DNA of 64,000 nucleotides from Deroplatys truncata (GCA_030765065.1 CM060978.1:219685498-219749497), one strand, 5' to 3'; counted from the first letter of the stretch, positions 1-11,543 are shown. Notes: generated from the letters alone by a model not told the origin. Numbers and translations are program-made.

Positions 1-104
1 ATCAATAGAACCTTTAATTACAAGGTTATGTGGGACTTAAATCTGATATACGATTAAACTTCCGTAAGAGGAGCATTCCCTACCAAGTGAACTCTCTGCT
101 CCTA

Positions 105-1961
105 GTTGTTTGCGTTGTTATCTATACTGGGTAAGGTATATTGCAAAATTATCTATGACCGGTTAAGGGGTTGGGTAAAAGAGTTCGATATGATTTCTAA
201 ATTTCAGGCGGGTTTCAGGGAAGGGTTCTCTACTGCAGATAATATTTTCATATTAAAAACATTAATTGATTCAAATTTGAATAGAAAGAGGGGGAAACTC
301 TATTGTGCTTTTGTTGATTTTAAAATGGCTTTTGATAGTGTGCAGAGGAATGCCCTTTGGGCGAAACTTCACCACAAAGGACTCTCTGGTAAAATGATGA
401 AAGCTCTAATGCAAATTTACAACAGTGTGAATTTCAGCATCAAAATAGACCAAAACACAACAACTGAATCTAAATCGGCCAGTAGAGGAGTTCGTCAAGG
501 ATGTATTTTATCGCCCCTATTGTTCAATTTATTCATAGACGATATAACAGACGTGTTAATAGCAGAGGAAATGAATGGCCCAAAAGTAGACGATGTCTGC
601 ATTCCTGTACTTTTATACGCGGATGACATGACAATTTTGTCAGTGACGACAGAAGGCTTACAGAAAGGTATTAATAGGTTGGAACAATATTGTAAACAAT
701 GGGGTCTGGTGGTAAACATTAACAAAACAAAAACAATGGCTTTCAAAAATGGCTATGTGTATGGCAGGGATGAGAAATGGTATTACAAGGGGCTAGAACT
801 ACAAAACGTTAAACATTTCTCCTATTTAGGAGTAATGTTTAATATGAGAGGGAAATGGAACAAACATCTATCTGTAACTAACTACAAAGCACGAGGGCAG
901 TTAAATGAATTATTACGTACCCTCTCGCGGATACCGGATGTACCTGTAGATACATTAGAAAAGATGTATAACTCCATGATAAGGCCTGTTCTGTTATACG
1001 GCAGTGAAATCTGGGGATGGGAAAGAGCAGAGCATGTAAATAAAACACAGGTAGCCTTTTGGAAAAGAGTTCTTGGAGTTTCACAAGGCACATCAAATTC
1101 GGGGGTATTGAGGGAGGTAGGATGCTATGAAGACACAATACACTGCAAAATAAGAGCAGTGAAGTACTGGCTAAGGCTGATGCATGGGGATAACTCCACA
1201 CTACGATCCAAATGTTATAAATACCAGCGAGAAAACCTGTCTCCTAAGTTCTGGGCAGCTGATTTGGAAAGGGGTTTGAGGAGAATAGGAATGGGATCAG
1301 TATGGCTAAGAGCTGAAACAAATGACAAAAACATATGGAAAGGTGTTAAAAGAAGACTAAGAGACATCAACCAACAGGAAATAGAATCGGACTGTAAAAT
1401 TAAACCTTCTCTAAGTCTAGCAAATGAAATAAAATTGAACTGGGGTAAAGAGGCATATATACTTAATTTAGGAAGAAAGGAAAGATCAGGAATGGCATGG
1501 TTTAGACTGGGGGGCTGGAGAGCACAGAAAATGACCGACGATTCTGGCAGGAGAATCTGCCCATTCTGTGAATTGGATGAGGACTGGGTACATATTTTGG
1601 CGGAATGTGCACAGTGGGAGAACCAGCGAACGATTAAACTCAAAGAAAAATTCTTAAGTCCCTTAAGAAAGAGATTGGCATGTTGGGATCTACTGGCTGA
1701 CCAGAGGAACTGGCAAAACATGGGCAATTTTCTGGCTAAAGTGCGCGAAGCTAGGTCAAATTTGTTCAGTTAGACAAAGGTAATTTATTTCTATTTCCCT
1801 TTTTCTTGTTCCTTTTGTTGTGTTTTCTTTATCTGTTGTTTATTTTGTCACCCTATTGTATCTTAAATATGCATGTACGGTCAATGACCCATGCACTAAA
1901 TACTTGTGTAATAACTTCAGTAATTTGAAACCAATAAAGATACCTTATCTATCTATCTACT
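105..1961 (+). mobile_element. LINE-A left copy, 5'-truncated non-LTR retrotransposon
   Basis: A non-LTR retrotransposon copy holding the reverse-transcriptase half and a 3' untranslated tail. The 3' end carries a polyadenylation-like AATAAA and finishes in TATC/TCTA tetranucleotide repeats at about 1945-1961, a typical LINE 3' end of the tetranucleotide-tailed kind. There is no endonuclease domain: an in-frame TAG lies immediately before the reading frame, and homology to known LINEs seems to begin at about 105, so the copy is probably 5'-truncated. The same element occurs in the opposite strand at 61841-64000, which confirms both the 3' boundary and the family identity. A CR1/L2-like or Jockey-like clade fits the protein; I cannot decide between them. 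Confidence 0.88.
106..1773 (+). CDS. LINE-A reverse transcriptase ORF (partial, no endonuclease)
   Basis: A 555-codon open frame encoding the reverse transcriptase that would copy LINE RNA into DNA at a nicked target. Visible motifs: the first palm aspartate in AFVDF (D71), the RQGCILSP box (from R130), the catalytic YADD (residues 171-174), then the thumb, and a C-terminal CCHC-like finger with C485, C488, H496 and C501, as in many CR1/Jockey-type ORF2 proteins. The frame starts at a TTG directly after a TAG, so it is not a natural start: the protein would normally continue upstream through an apurinic endonuclease domain, absent here. No internal stop interrupts the frame, so this copy is relatively young or recently active, but without the endonuclease and 5' end it cannot be autonomous. 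It ends at TAG 1771-1773. Confidence 0.88.
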   Translation: MFALLSILGKVYCKIIYDRLRGWVKEFDMISKFQAGFREGFSTADNIFILKTLIDSNLNRKRGKLYCAFVDFKMAFDSVQRNALWAKLHHKGLSGKMMKALMQIYNSVNFSIKIDQNTTTESKSASRGVRQGCILSPLLFNLFIDDITDVLIAEEMNGPKVDDVCIPVLLYADDMTILSVTTEGLQKGINRLEQYCKQWGLVVNINKTKTMAFKNGYVYGRDEKWYYKGLELQNVKHFSYLGVMFNMRGKWNKHLSVTNYKARGQLNELLRTLSRIPDVPVDTLEKMYNSMIRPVLLYGSEIWGWERAEHVNKTQVAFWKRVLGVSQGTSNSGVLREVGCYEDTIHCKIRAVKYWLRLMHGDNSTLRSKCYKYQRENLSPKFWAADLERGLRRIGMGSVWLRAETNDKNIWKGVKRRLRDINQQEIESDCKIKPSLSLANEIKLNWGKEAYILNLGRKERSGMAWFRLGGWRAQKMTDDSGRRICPFCELDEDWVHILAECAQWENQRTIKLKEKFLSPLRKRLACWDLLADQRNWQNMGNFLAKVREARSNLFS

Positions 1962-2690
1962 TATGGAACCTTTCAAGCCCCAGATACAGCTCAGTTACGT
2001 GTTCAGGAGACAGTGGCTCCACACGCGGCAAAGAAACGATTTAAGAGGCGCTGGTTATTTCGGAATTAGGTCCGCCTCAAAATCTTGAGTCCTACAATAG
2101 ACTTACATCAGTTTCGTTCCCAATTTTACAAACTTTTACTAAGTAGTGTACTTTGTTAACCACCTGAGAAAAATCACATAATTAGCTAAGCACTTATAAA
2201 AACACGTAGATACAGTGTCAAAATCAACCAAGAATAAAATGGTGGATCCAAACTGCAAAAGAAGTGATAAGCTACAGCCAGTTAAGAGAGACGTTTAACT
2301 TAAATGGGTGTGTACAATCATATCGTATCGAACAAATTAAGATATAAATTCTGACGTGAGCTATGCTCATGCATTTTATATACCGAATATATTAATACAT
2401 TTATAACATCTAATATAGGGCTAAAGCCAACTTATAAGACTGTAACACACAAGCAAATCTTCCAAGTAGAAATAGGAATTTGCTTAATGTCACTGGATTA
2501 GATTTAAGGGAATGTAATTCAAAGTATCAAGTGACTAAGTGACAAAAGCAAATTGTAAACTCCATATTACGAAGCGGTAGCATGGGTTAAAATCTGACTT
2601 TTTTGCTTGTTTTGGAATTATGATTAGGTAATACAAAGTTGCATACGAAATGGAAATGAGTTATACCGCTAGACACTTAACTTTGATAAA
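1962..2690. other. AT-rich interval, nothing recognised
   Basis: I see no reading frame, RNA gene or clear repeat boundary here. A stretch at 1975-2050 is somewhat GC richer but has no recognisable identity. Confidence 0.6.
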
Positions 2691-2694
2691 AATA

Positions 2695-3075
2695 ATCTAA
2701 AAATATGTATTATATTCACAAGAATTACTCCAGCTACTATCGTTTATTTTTATAATATCTCTTCTACAAAATATTTTTAAAAAACTTATTTTTCTATCTG
2801 CTTCGTGTTAATCCAGATAAACATTTGCAGAAATTATTTGATTACACATTTCCTAGAAGGTACAAGAGGAATACAGGATGCGGAAGTGATAGTCTGATCT
2901 CTAAATGCTAGTGTTGAAATTCAAAGTAAAAATGAGTAATACATCAGAAATTCGAAATAAATTCTGTTTTTTAAATATATCTAATTTGTTTGTCTAGGAA
3001 CTTTTTGTTATAGTTTACACACTATATAATTATACAAAATTCATTCCGAATGAAGAGGACATATGTTATTCCCAT
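2695..3075 (-). repeat. Ancient HelA fragment, 3' portion
   Basis: Diverged match to the 3' half of the HelA repeat in reverse orientation: the phrases around CTTATTTTTCTATCTGCTTC, GTTAATCCAGATAAACATTT and TTCATTCCGAATGAAGAGG follow the same order as in the better copies at 58364-59212 and 15270-15967. With the fragments at 4465-4560 and 5040-5216 it is colinear with one old HelA copy split by later insertions. Confidence 0.55.
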
Positions 3076-4464
3076 AAAATAGCATAAAACTGTATTGCCC
3101 AACCTTTGCTTCGTGCGCTCTCTTCATCGATCTAGAAATGTAAAACGCATTTGAGTAAAAAGCTTCACATGGTATAGCTAGAAATCGGGCAGAGTCTAAA
3201 AGTATTAAGACATTTTAGTTCTATAAAATATAAATTCCAAAACAATGAAGACAGTGACGGCGCAAATTAATGAAATGATAGTTAAATAAAGAAATTGCCA
3301 ACATTGCCTTCTTTGCTTCCAAAACATATTTAGATGCTTGAAATAAACATGTTTTAAGACCTAGAATTTTAGGGAGAAAACTGTTTTTAAACGCTCCAAA
3401 TGGAAAAGAAACGAAGTTTAGTTTGAATTTCCCTATATTTTTAGTAGCAGCAGTATTCAAACCCCAACACTTCAACAAAGTAAAGGAGGAGAATATAAAT
3501 ACGTGTTGGCTGTTAACACAGATGGAACATTCAAATGTTGCGTATAAGCCTTCGCTTGTTTTTATGTTTCTTGCAGATTGTAAACTCCATGAGAACGCAG
3601 TACATATTCAACATCTACCGTTTGAAATTTTTGTGGCCTTTATTTTCATTTCTCGTTTTCCACACACGCTACAACCGTTGGAGCATTAACTTTCTATGCA
3701 GAAGGAAAGTTTTATATTCACGTTAAACAAATACCGAGGTAAACACATCGTGATAGCATAAAATTCTACGTGTTCGTTATGATTATGGAGTGTTGTTGGC
3801 TTTAATGGAAACTAAAGATCATATGTTGATAATTTCAGTCTCTCTTAAAGTTGCTGAATGAAACGATGTGACATTTGAAATAGCGCATCATCTTAATTTA
3901 TACCTTTGCTCTTGCTCACTTTGATCTCTCGTTTATAACCCAATTTTTTTGACCAGCAAAACTATGTGTGTAAAAATCAAATTATTATGATGAAAGATCT
4001 AATGTGTAACAGCAGCACGTTTTTTCCCACTCATTTACTATTTCATAGAGAATATTTTGGTTGTCACAGTAAATAATTTCAGTGGCGTAATACTATTGTA
4101 ATTTTATTGTAAACAGGAGGGTGATACTGCACTCAACTGTTTAACGAGCGGGCGAATAGTATTTCATATAGGCTGGTCTTGAGCTCAGAAGAAACAAAAG
4201 ACTGACAACTTCTACCTTTCCATCTTGTCCTACACACATGTTAATGTGGAAGAACAAAAAATGCAATTTCTACATTGTTTTAAATATAGAAAATTGTATA
4301 CAAGCAGCGCTGAATTTTTCGAAAATTGTTGATTTTGTTTAATTTGACTGAGGTGAATACTTAAGAGATTGAACAGCTTTTCTTCCGCTGTTTTTTGCTA
4401 ATTTTTGGATTTTTCGTCCATATAAAATTAAATGAGAATAAAGAGAACTTAAATGGCTGTTTAC
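3076..4464. other. AT-rich interval between HelA pieces
   Basis: No gene is supported. Short frames on both strands at 3221-3726 have no recognisable motif. By position this interval looks like sequence inserted between two colinear halves of an old HelA copy, but I see no terminal repeats that would name it. Confidence 0.5.
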
Positions 4465-4560
4465 AGAACATTCAAGAAATAAATTTCATTTGTCATGACA
4501 ATGTCTCAAACCTATTAAATTTTCATTGGAATTCTTTATCTATTTTGAGAAATACATAAT
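4465..4560 (-). repeat. Ancient HelA fragment, middle portion
   Basis: The run containing ACATTCAAGAAATAAATTTC and CATTTGTCATGACAATGTCT matches the centre of HelA in reverse orientation (compare 7490-7580). Confidence 0.5.
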
Positions 4561-4639
4561 ATTAATGGAAATTATCGATCACACAACTCGTGAGTAAGAC
4601 GAAGTTTGCAAGGCATTCGTAGAATCATACTGATAGTCA

Positions 4640-4835
4640 AGATTTGAACCGCGTATCTTCTGGTTTTACACGGCTTGTGCGAATGAACAATTACCATTGA
4701 TTGACCTAATAGTTGGTTAAACTTGAAGCCTGGGACTTATGACATTGTAAGTCAGCATGGGGTATGTCGCCTCAAAATGAATTTGAGATCTGCTTGTGCT
4801 TTACCGGAAGAAATGCGAGTTAGTTGGGAATTTTG
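4640..4835 (+). repeat. SINE-T fragment (same family as the trimer at 14178-14835)
   Basis: Diverged copy of the tRNA-derived SINE found on the minus strand at 14178-14835. Shared landmarks are ACGGCTTGTG, GAACAATTA, a short linker, GAAGCCTGGGACTTA, GTAAGTC.CATGGGGTATG and GAAATGCGAGTTAGTTGG. The tail of one unit is followed directly by the head of the next, so even this old copy was a head-to-tail junction. Confidence 0.65.
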
Positions 4836-5039
4836 TCTTGCCAGCACGTTGCCATGGTATCTCGGTTGGCAGTCTGATTCTACCTTTCCAACAATAGTGA
4901 TATTTGCTTGCAAAAGGTTGTTTGATGTGGAGGAATTAAATGTAAGTTTACGAATGTTGTAAAATGCTCTACTAAAATACCATTTGCGGGCTTTGTCACT
5001 GAGGTATGTCGTTCTCTCCGTCTCTATGTGCCATCCAGA

Positions 5040-5063
5040 TTCACCCATTACCGCGTGCGCGTG

Positions 5064-5112
<49 letters not shown>

Positions 5113-5216
5113 ACTTAAAAGATTGTATGCGTGCTATTTTATGAGCGGTGGATTTAATGTGTGCATTTCTGGGGAATCTTTATCTTCGTTTTGGGTGGAA
5201 CGCAGCCTCGTATAAC
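5040..5216 (-). repeat. Ancient HelA fragment, 5' portion with CA microsatellite
   Basis: A CG/CA dinucleotide tract (5051-5114) followed by a diverged version of the 5' end of HelA in reverse orientation, ending with TTTTGGGTGGAACGCAG. The position of the microsatellite relative to this end is the same as in intact copies. Confidence 0.6.
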
Positions 5217-6977
5217 ATAGGTAACCAGTAGAGATAGTAAACGTACGTGAAAATATAAACTGGTTTTAATAAAGCATTGAAATTATTTCGGGAAACGTGA
5301 GAAAGTGAATATACATTTCAGTCCTTAATTATTGCACATGCCTTTTAACAGAAATTCGCTTATTACTTCAAATCTTGGCCTTGTTGCACCATATACGTAA
5401 TAAAATGTACGCGGAATATCTTTGATCAAGATCTCAGCGTTATGGATTCTCACCCCAGAAGTCCCCGGCTGGGGTAGAGAATTTTTCTTTGTCCAGAAGC
5501 ATTCCCTACCCTCAGAGGAGGCGTAAGTATGGAGGTGAATGCGAGTGTGTTTAATAGCAAAACAGGTTTAAAAAATCTATCCCTAAGCTAACTTAGAGTT
5601 CGAATTCTTTCTGAAGTCAAAGCCCAATACGACTGTAGAGGTTAGGGGAGCTATAGAAATGAAACAAAAATAATTTTTCATTTCGTCTTTTGAAAACGAA
5701 GTTACTTTCCTTCACAGTGTAGTAATATCTTATGAAAAAGACTCTCTTAAACCATCAATAAGAAGAGAGATAGTGAATAATTGCTACTCTACATCAGAAA
5801 AGGCACTTTTTCCAAACAGCGTAGATAGAATATTTAAATGAAATATTTTTCAGTTTTGTGCTCTCAAAGTAAATCAGCTGCACTGAGCTGAAATGATACT
5901 CTGCCGAGAGACTGGGAACCTCCTATGAAGCATGAAATTAAAATTGAAGTTTGATGTCAGACCAGGTCACATAATGAAAACTGAGCGGGCACAAGGGTAG
6001 GAAGTCAGTTTTAGATGGTATCATTATCTTCTTTAAAAACGTAAACTATTGTCGTATATGCTTTATATGGTTGTTTCAACATGCAGTATTGGCTCAACTG
6101 TTCATGGGTGTAGATCTCTTAGGATTTTATGATATGAGCGATAAAGACTAAAGGAGAATTAAGAAACATCGAATAAAAAATTAATGGGCTGTACCAATAA
6201 CAGCAAAAATGCCTTCGTTCGCCGAGTAACCAAATATGCAGCACACGAAAAACCATTTTAGCGGAACAATAATACTAAACCCACGAAACCCGTTTCCGTC
6301 GCTCCTTGTCTATACATCTGTGATAGAGTTGAAACTCTCATCTAGTTTGCGTATTGAAAGCCCTAAAAGCGTCCGGATAAGCATAATGAATGTTGTACTC
6401 TGAACGTAATACTCTCTATGACGTTGCGAGCAGAACGGGTACAATTCAACCTGTCTCGTTCATCCTGTTGCACAGTGCAATATAACTTTGTGTATACTGG
6501 ATTGCAAATGAGTATTAGTAACACATTAACACATTTTGTACATATAAATGTGGAGGTAAAACTAATTTGTGGAGAAAATTTTATAACTGTGAGGACAGCG
6601 GCCAAATACAGCATAATTCCCCTTTTGTAATTATTTTCTCGCCTTATTTAATTGTAATGCCGTCTGTGCTTTATTCCTGTCCTATATTTGAGTTATTTGA
6701 AATGTACATAAATAGCGAAATAGTTTCTTGGTGTACAGCTAGAAAAATATTACCTCATTTATTTGACTGTAAGTGTTACATTTTTCCTTTATTAAACAGT
6801 ACAAAAGCCTGGTTATAGGATTTGAGATATTAATTTATGTTTAATTGGCAATACTATTAAGGAGCTAAAAACCCAACTAATATATTCCCTGTGCTTCCCT
6901 ACTTTTCTCTGTGATACGCGCAAGAAGAATCAGCGGGTACTCGACGCCTCTCAGGAGAAACAAGAGTGCAAAAAAAA
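5217..6977. other. AT-rich interval, nothing recognised
   Basis: No gene, SINE head or terminal repeat could be identified. Short frames at 6363-6818 lack motifs and look fortuitous. Confidence 0.55.
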
Positions 6978-7119
6978 TCTGATGTGTTACACTCACAGGA
7001 CTTTCTCTACTCTTGTACAAACTATTATTACAAACGCTTATTCTCCATCCACTTCATGTTAATCGAGATAAACATTTGCAGACTCTATCTTATTGCTAAT
7101 TTTCTTGTAGATGTAAGGG

Positions 7120-7154
<35 letters not shown>

Positions 7155-7881
7155 CAAGGGCAATATAGAAATACAGTAGCCTTTAAGTGCATACATGTCT
7201 CTTAATAGTTGGTTGCTAGGTGCAGCACCATTCTCTTTGCCACAGATTAATACTCTTTGCATATCCAAGACAAAAAAATGAATAACGAATTCCCATTTGA
7301 GAAAATAAGTATTGAAAAATTCAAGGGAATAACAATCAATATCTCGAAAATGGTTCACTCAACCAAAAAATGTATATGACATAAATTGTGTATTTTAACG
7401 CGATCTACAATTTTGTCTATCTCTTATGGTTTACCAATTTAGCAAAAGTCGTTCACAATGAAGAATACTTTTGAAGACATTCCCAGAAAATTCAAGATAT
7501 ACATTTTATTTGTCATGAAAATATCTTAAACATATGATACTTTAATCAAAATCGTTAGAGCCATTTTTGAGAAAATTAAAATTTTCGAAAAATGTTCCAT
7601 GTAAAGGGTAATCTGGGGTGGGGGATTTTCTTGAAAACCTTCGTGTCGCATCTCTGTAAGATACTGAACATAAATACCAAGTTTGGTGTTTATCCGACTG
7701 TTCGTTTCTGAGTTATGCTGTTCACAGACAGGCACACAGACACACACACGGACATGTTTCCAAAAAAAAAAATTTTTGGATTCAGGGGGTCTTAAAACAT
7801 GTATTTCCGGTGAAATCTCGTTATCGAATTTTTGGGTGGAATACAATACTTCCCCTACTTACTATACGTAGTAGAGAAAGT
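6978..7881 (-). mobile_element. HelA copy (Helentron-like, non-autonomous), minus orientation
   Basis: Full-length copy of 904 bases. Its 3' end reads TCTGATGTGTTACACTCAC on the plus strand and sits after a run of A; the 5' end is at GTAGTAGAGAAAGT before AAAAA. It contains the inverted copy of ACTTTCTCTACT near the 3' end, a CA-rich tract at 7735-7753, and an (AT)n tract at 7122-7150. The AT tract lies where the long copy at 29824-31587 carries its coding segment, so this copy appears to be an internal-deletion derivative. No protein is encoded. Confidence 0.75.
7122..7150. repeat. (AT)n microsatellite inside a HelA copy
   Basis: Perfect AT dinucleotide run at the presumed internal-deletion junction of the surrounding repeat. 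Confidence 0.9.
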
Positions 7882-8200
7882 AAAAAGTCTGGTGACAAAG
7901 CCTCGCTCGATCAAATGAGGCAGCGGAAAAAGTGCGTTCAGTGTGCTCAACTTACCATGGTTAAGGTGGCGAGAAGTACACGGAAGTTTAAGAGTCATCA
8001 TTGTACCATGCAGGAATGCAAAATCGAGGCTAAATGCTGAGTGAGGATGGATTACTCATTATCAGGAATAGGAATTTGTAAGCATTAAAGCCAGGACGAA
8101 TGAAATGCGGCTCAACTGTCACTAGACTATAGGAAGAAAGGTCGGGGATAAAAAACACTCCCAACCTTCGTACTGCCTTCGGCGTTTGCAAATAGCACTC
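7882..8200. other. Interval between HelA and LTR-like repeat
   Basis: Mixed-composition sequence without a recognised gene; a 76-codon frame covering 7810-8040 begins in the HelA end and has no motif. Confidence 0.5.
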
Positions 8201-9170
8201 TGAGGCAGTATTTTTAACACTTAAATAATTTCAGTGTAATTATATAATATATAAATTCAATAACAGCCCGCCTTGAAGCAATATGTGTATGTAATAATTT
8301 GTAAAATGTATGTAACAGTCATTGCATATGCTTATATTATTGTATCCATGTATAATAATGTTATGTGAATATATTACGTAATTTAATAACGTAGGAGCTG
8401 TGAGAATAATAAGTTAAAAGTTGCTAACAATGAGGTAACCTTGAGTCAATAATGAGTAAGAAAGTTTAACAGTACTGCTTGTGATTCTTGGAGTAACAAT
8501 AATGTAATTTTAGTTACAGTTTATAAAATTAGCCAATCAACAGCCAGAAAAAGTTTTAGTTAAATGCAGGTATTCTATTGCAGTAGGATTAGCTAATCGG
8601 AGACTTGAAATACAGAATTTACAAGTTTAGACGGTTGAAATCTATTCAGTTGCCTGCAGACAGTGATTGTAACAAGACGCAAAAAAGTGTACTCAAGAAA
8701 TTTAATACGTATTCGTGTGAGACGAAAAATAAGTTTAGGTGTTAAAAAGTGCAAGTATTTAATAAAAATATCCCACAGTTCTCTCTTTATATCAGTGAAG
8801 TGTTATTTAAATCGTATCAGGTATTAATAAAAGGGGTGAAGTAAAATAATAGTCTGTGTAAGCCTACATTCTTGTCGCATCACGCCCTGCCAAGATATCC
8901 ATGTCTCTAAAATAATACTGACGCAGCTGAGGCAAACATAAATATTAAATATTTAAAGAAACAGTTTAATTACAAAGCTAATATTGTTTTTAAACTTGGG
9001 GCAAAGGCCACCTGAAAGTACATTTGGGGCAAAGGCTACCGGAAACTGTTTACTATATGTGCGGTTGCAACTACTACAAGTTCGGCTGCACAACAATGAA
9101 ATATAATACATCATCTTCACACTGACTTTCCATACGTAGCAACAAAAACTCCTAAAATACTCCTTTCTCA
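8201..9170 (+). mobile_element. LTR-like repeat B, copy 1 (LTR plus leader)
   Basis: Begins TGAGGCAGTATTTTTAACAC and has an inverted counterpart (AATAATACTGACGCA) ending at 8925, giving a 725-base LTR-like unit with TG...CA ends. AATAAAA at about 8827 could be its polyadenylation signal. The match to copy 3 (51951-52860) continues past 8925 for some 240 bases through a leader containing GGGGCAAAGGCCACC and CAACTACTACAAGTTCGGCT, so the copy is LTR plus the start of an internal region rather than a clean solo LTR. No coding sequence is present and no target-site duplication is evident. Confidence 0.6.
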
Positions 9171-9476
9171 ACTCGGACCGATTTTTACCTGCTCATTAAT
9201 AAGCTTCTCCTTTACAGTCTACTTGATGGAGCCAAACGCATCTACCCGAGTAGAAGTCAAAGGACATGTTGGACTCTACTGGATGCAAATAATAGCAGAT
9301 TATGATACAAGGGGTTAAATTAGGGTTTTATTTTGGGAGTAGGAATGTTTGCCACAGGCCTACGTTTCGGAATCCTACGAGCAAATAAACCACTTTTAAC
9401 ACTTTGGCATATACTATTTTTTAGACAGCGCTCGAATTTCTAAATTATCAATAATACTATTGATTCCTGAAATTAA
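9171..9476. other. Interval between LTR-like repeats B1 and B2
   Basis: No gene or repeat recognised. Confidence 0.45.
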
Positions 9477-9835
9477 TAGATAATCTCACAGCTCTCTGTA
9501 TAAGTGAAGTGTTATTTAATCGTGTGAAGGATTAATAAAAGGAGTGAAGTAAAAATTATAATTTGTGTAAGCCTACATTCTTTAGCCGCATCACCCCCTG
9601 CTAAGAGATACATGTTTCTAATGATGCAGCCGAGGCAAACATAAATATATATATAATACTTAAAGAAACATAAAAATACCAAGTGTTTTCCTAAACGTTG
9701 GGGCGAATGCCACCGGAAAGTGAACTTTGGAGCGAAGGCCACCGGAAACTTTGTACCATACGTGGGGCAGTTACTTCAACTTTGGCTCCCCAACAGTTGA
9801 ACTACAATACATCGTCTCCTTCATTATGTGCTAGG
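9477..9835 (+). mobile_element. LTR-like repeat B, copy 2 (3' part of LTR plus leader)
   Basis: Starts inside the LTR-like unit at ATAATCTCACAGCTCTCTGT and runs through GTGTAAGCCTACATTCTTTA, GCAGCCGAGGCAAACATAAA and the leader with GCCACCGGAAA, closely matching 52505-52860. The upstream three quarters of the LTR are missing. Confidence 0.6.
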
Positions 9836-10707
9836 GTATCTGTGATACGTGACGGAGCGGGTGGTTACAGGAATGAGACCTAGAAGCCTAACTGTCCATC
9901 ACATATGGTTCTAAGAGTTATCCACTAACAGACCCGTCGCGATATGACCAACGTAAAATAAAATAGAATAAAATGAAATGTTTTTACGGAGTTTCGCTTC
10001 TCGGCTAAGGATGGCTCGGTTATTTGCCTGTCTATATTCAAGAAACTCTTGTTTATGACAGGAAAATTGTTTCGTGTGCGACTATTGCAAGACGCGTAAT
10101 TAGTACGACATTTTACGAACAGAAAATAAACGAAGGATACAGAAGTTACATTCTTTCTCTTTTTAGTCACTCGACGAAAGGAAAAAAGCATGTGGATGGG
10201 TTCCACAAGATTACATCATTGCTCAAATGGCGGAGGAGTCCAGAGGTAACATTACGGAAGTGTTTCAAGATAATGATTAATGCTGACGTGTTCCCTCTCT
10301 TTTCCCAGATCTACGAGTAGCAAGGTAAGGTTAAATGTACAATACAAGTCCTTACAGATTGAAAAACTCGTGGAAAACATACAGGACAGGAAATCGGAAA
10401 GATACAGCTGCGGAACTAAATATTATCAATCCAGATATGTTTACCTGGTAAAGTGCATCTTTAGCTGAGGATAAACGAAATTTCCAATATTAGTTGTAAC
10501 GCAAGATTTCAGACAGTTTGAAGAAGCAATTTTTGGTACACAGCAGTGGCCCCTGGTTTTCCTTTTTTTATTAACTTTTTTAATAGTGTGTAAAGCCCAC
10601 TCCACTACTTAGTTGCCACAGGCGGTGGCGCTGATGATGCATAATATGAAATAATAATTGGGAAGAAATTTTGGAAGGGAAACGTTTCAGGAATAGTTTA
10701 GGGTATC
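9836..10707. other. Interval without recognised features
   Basis: Short frames on both strands at 9925-10468 overlap each other and show no family motif. I see no transposon ends. Confidence 0.5.
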
Positions 10708-10737
10708 TTGCCGGCTTTTACCAGTTTTACAAGCACT

Positions 10738-11330
10738 GGACGAGGTGGCGCGGCGGTAACGCGTGCGACTCGCATTCGGGAGGTCCTGGGGGTTTCATTT
10801 CCGGTGACAGCCCACTCTGATCCCTACGTTTTTTTCGGGTTTTCCCAGGACGTCAGGCGAATGCTGGATTGCTTTCTTTTAGCCATCGAAGTTGTGGTCC
10901 CTCCATTTCGATCCATTCATTATTTAATTTACCACGTTAGGTCTGTTTCAGGGTTGGAAGTAGGCGATGGCGTTTCGGTGCGGCGTGGCAGACAAAAAGG
11001 ATTCTCTTTAAACTTTCTCCATATCTCGGCCTTCGACTGGCTGCTGGGGTATAAGAACCGCCCTAGAAAAGGGCGTTGGACCCTGTATGTGGGGCGGGGT
11101 CTCCAGTCTGCCTGTCCGGCTGTCGGGGCGTCTCAATCTGGAAACTGCAGGGGTCCAGTCATTGTTGTTCGTCATTCCTGGTTCCGGTCGTCCGATGTCT
11201 CCTCTCACCTCCCTCCCTCCCGGGGAAACACTCTTTGGGAATATAGATCAATTTCCCCCCTGGGTTGGTGCCGAGACCCTTTGATAAGAGAAATGAGGAC
11301 TGGAGTAAGAAATCTGTCAAGGAGGACGAT
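10738..11330 (+). repeat. Long tRNA-derived SINE (SINE-L)
   Basis: A tRNA-like head (GGTGGCGCGGCGGTAACGCG as box-A region, then GGGGGTTTCATTTCC as a decayed box B) is followed by a body containing TTTTTTCGGGTTTTCCCAGG, GGCGAATGCTGG, GTCTGTTTCAGGGTTGGAAG and CCCCCTGGGTTGGTG. The same sequence of blocks occurs at 17563, 44692 and 57106, so this is a dispersed SINE family of about 0.5 kb. A 245-codon frame over it is a by-product of its high GC content, not a gene. Confidence 0.72.
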
Positions 11331-11400
11331 CCTGGTGGAATTTGAACCGCAGACTTCCCGACGACCTCGGCTAACCGTGTTGGTCACGGCCGGCTGTGAC
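11331..11400 (-). repeat. Inverted tRNA-like SINE head abutting SINE-L
   Basis: On the minus strand the block reads as a second tRNA-like head: GGCCGTGACCAACACGGTTA, GGTCGTCGGGAAGTCTGCGG and a box-B-like GGTTCAAATTCC. It faces the SINE at 10738, so two tRNA-derived promoter-like heads point toward each other. Confidence 0.5.
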
Positions 11401-11543
11401 ATATGCGAGCGCAGGGAGATATTACAGAAACTCTTTAATATTTAACCATAATTGTTGTCATTAATCATCTGGCTGCATCTCACGGTAAGAATCTATCCAA
11501 ACTAGAAACAGTGGAAGCATAATATGTACCTATATAAAACAAA

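Noticed and set aside
6-1980. GAACCTTT near 9 and near 1968 as a target duplication around LINE-A
   Set aside because: The left copy lies about 90 bases from the apparent 5' truncation point, so it does not flank the element.
5006-5215. Small proteins with long HTHTHT, CVCVCV or IYIYIY runs, here and at 12101, 12316, 12456, 40979, 41195 and 59054
   Set aside because: They are translations of CA/TG or AT microsatellites inside HelA copies.
7152-7358. Frame shared with 30808-31056 (MNHFRDI..., ...ENGAAPSNQLLR...)
   Set aside because: Similarity is explained by the shared HelA DNA. Frames are short, antisense in other copies, and not conserved between subfamilies.
10708-11445. A 245-codon plus-strand open frame, second longest after LINE-type frames
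   Set aside because: It lies over a GC-rich SINE whose blocks recur at 17563, 44692 and 57106 in other frames. No protein motif; openness follows from base composition.
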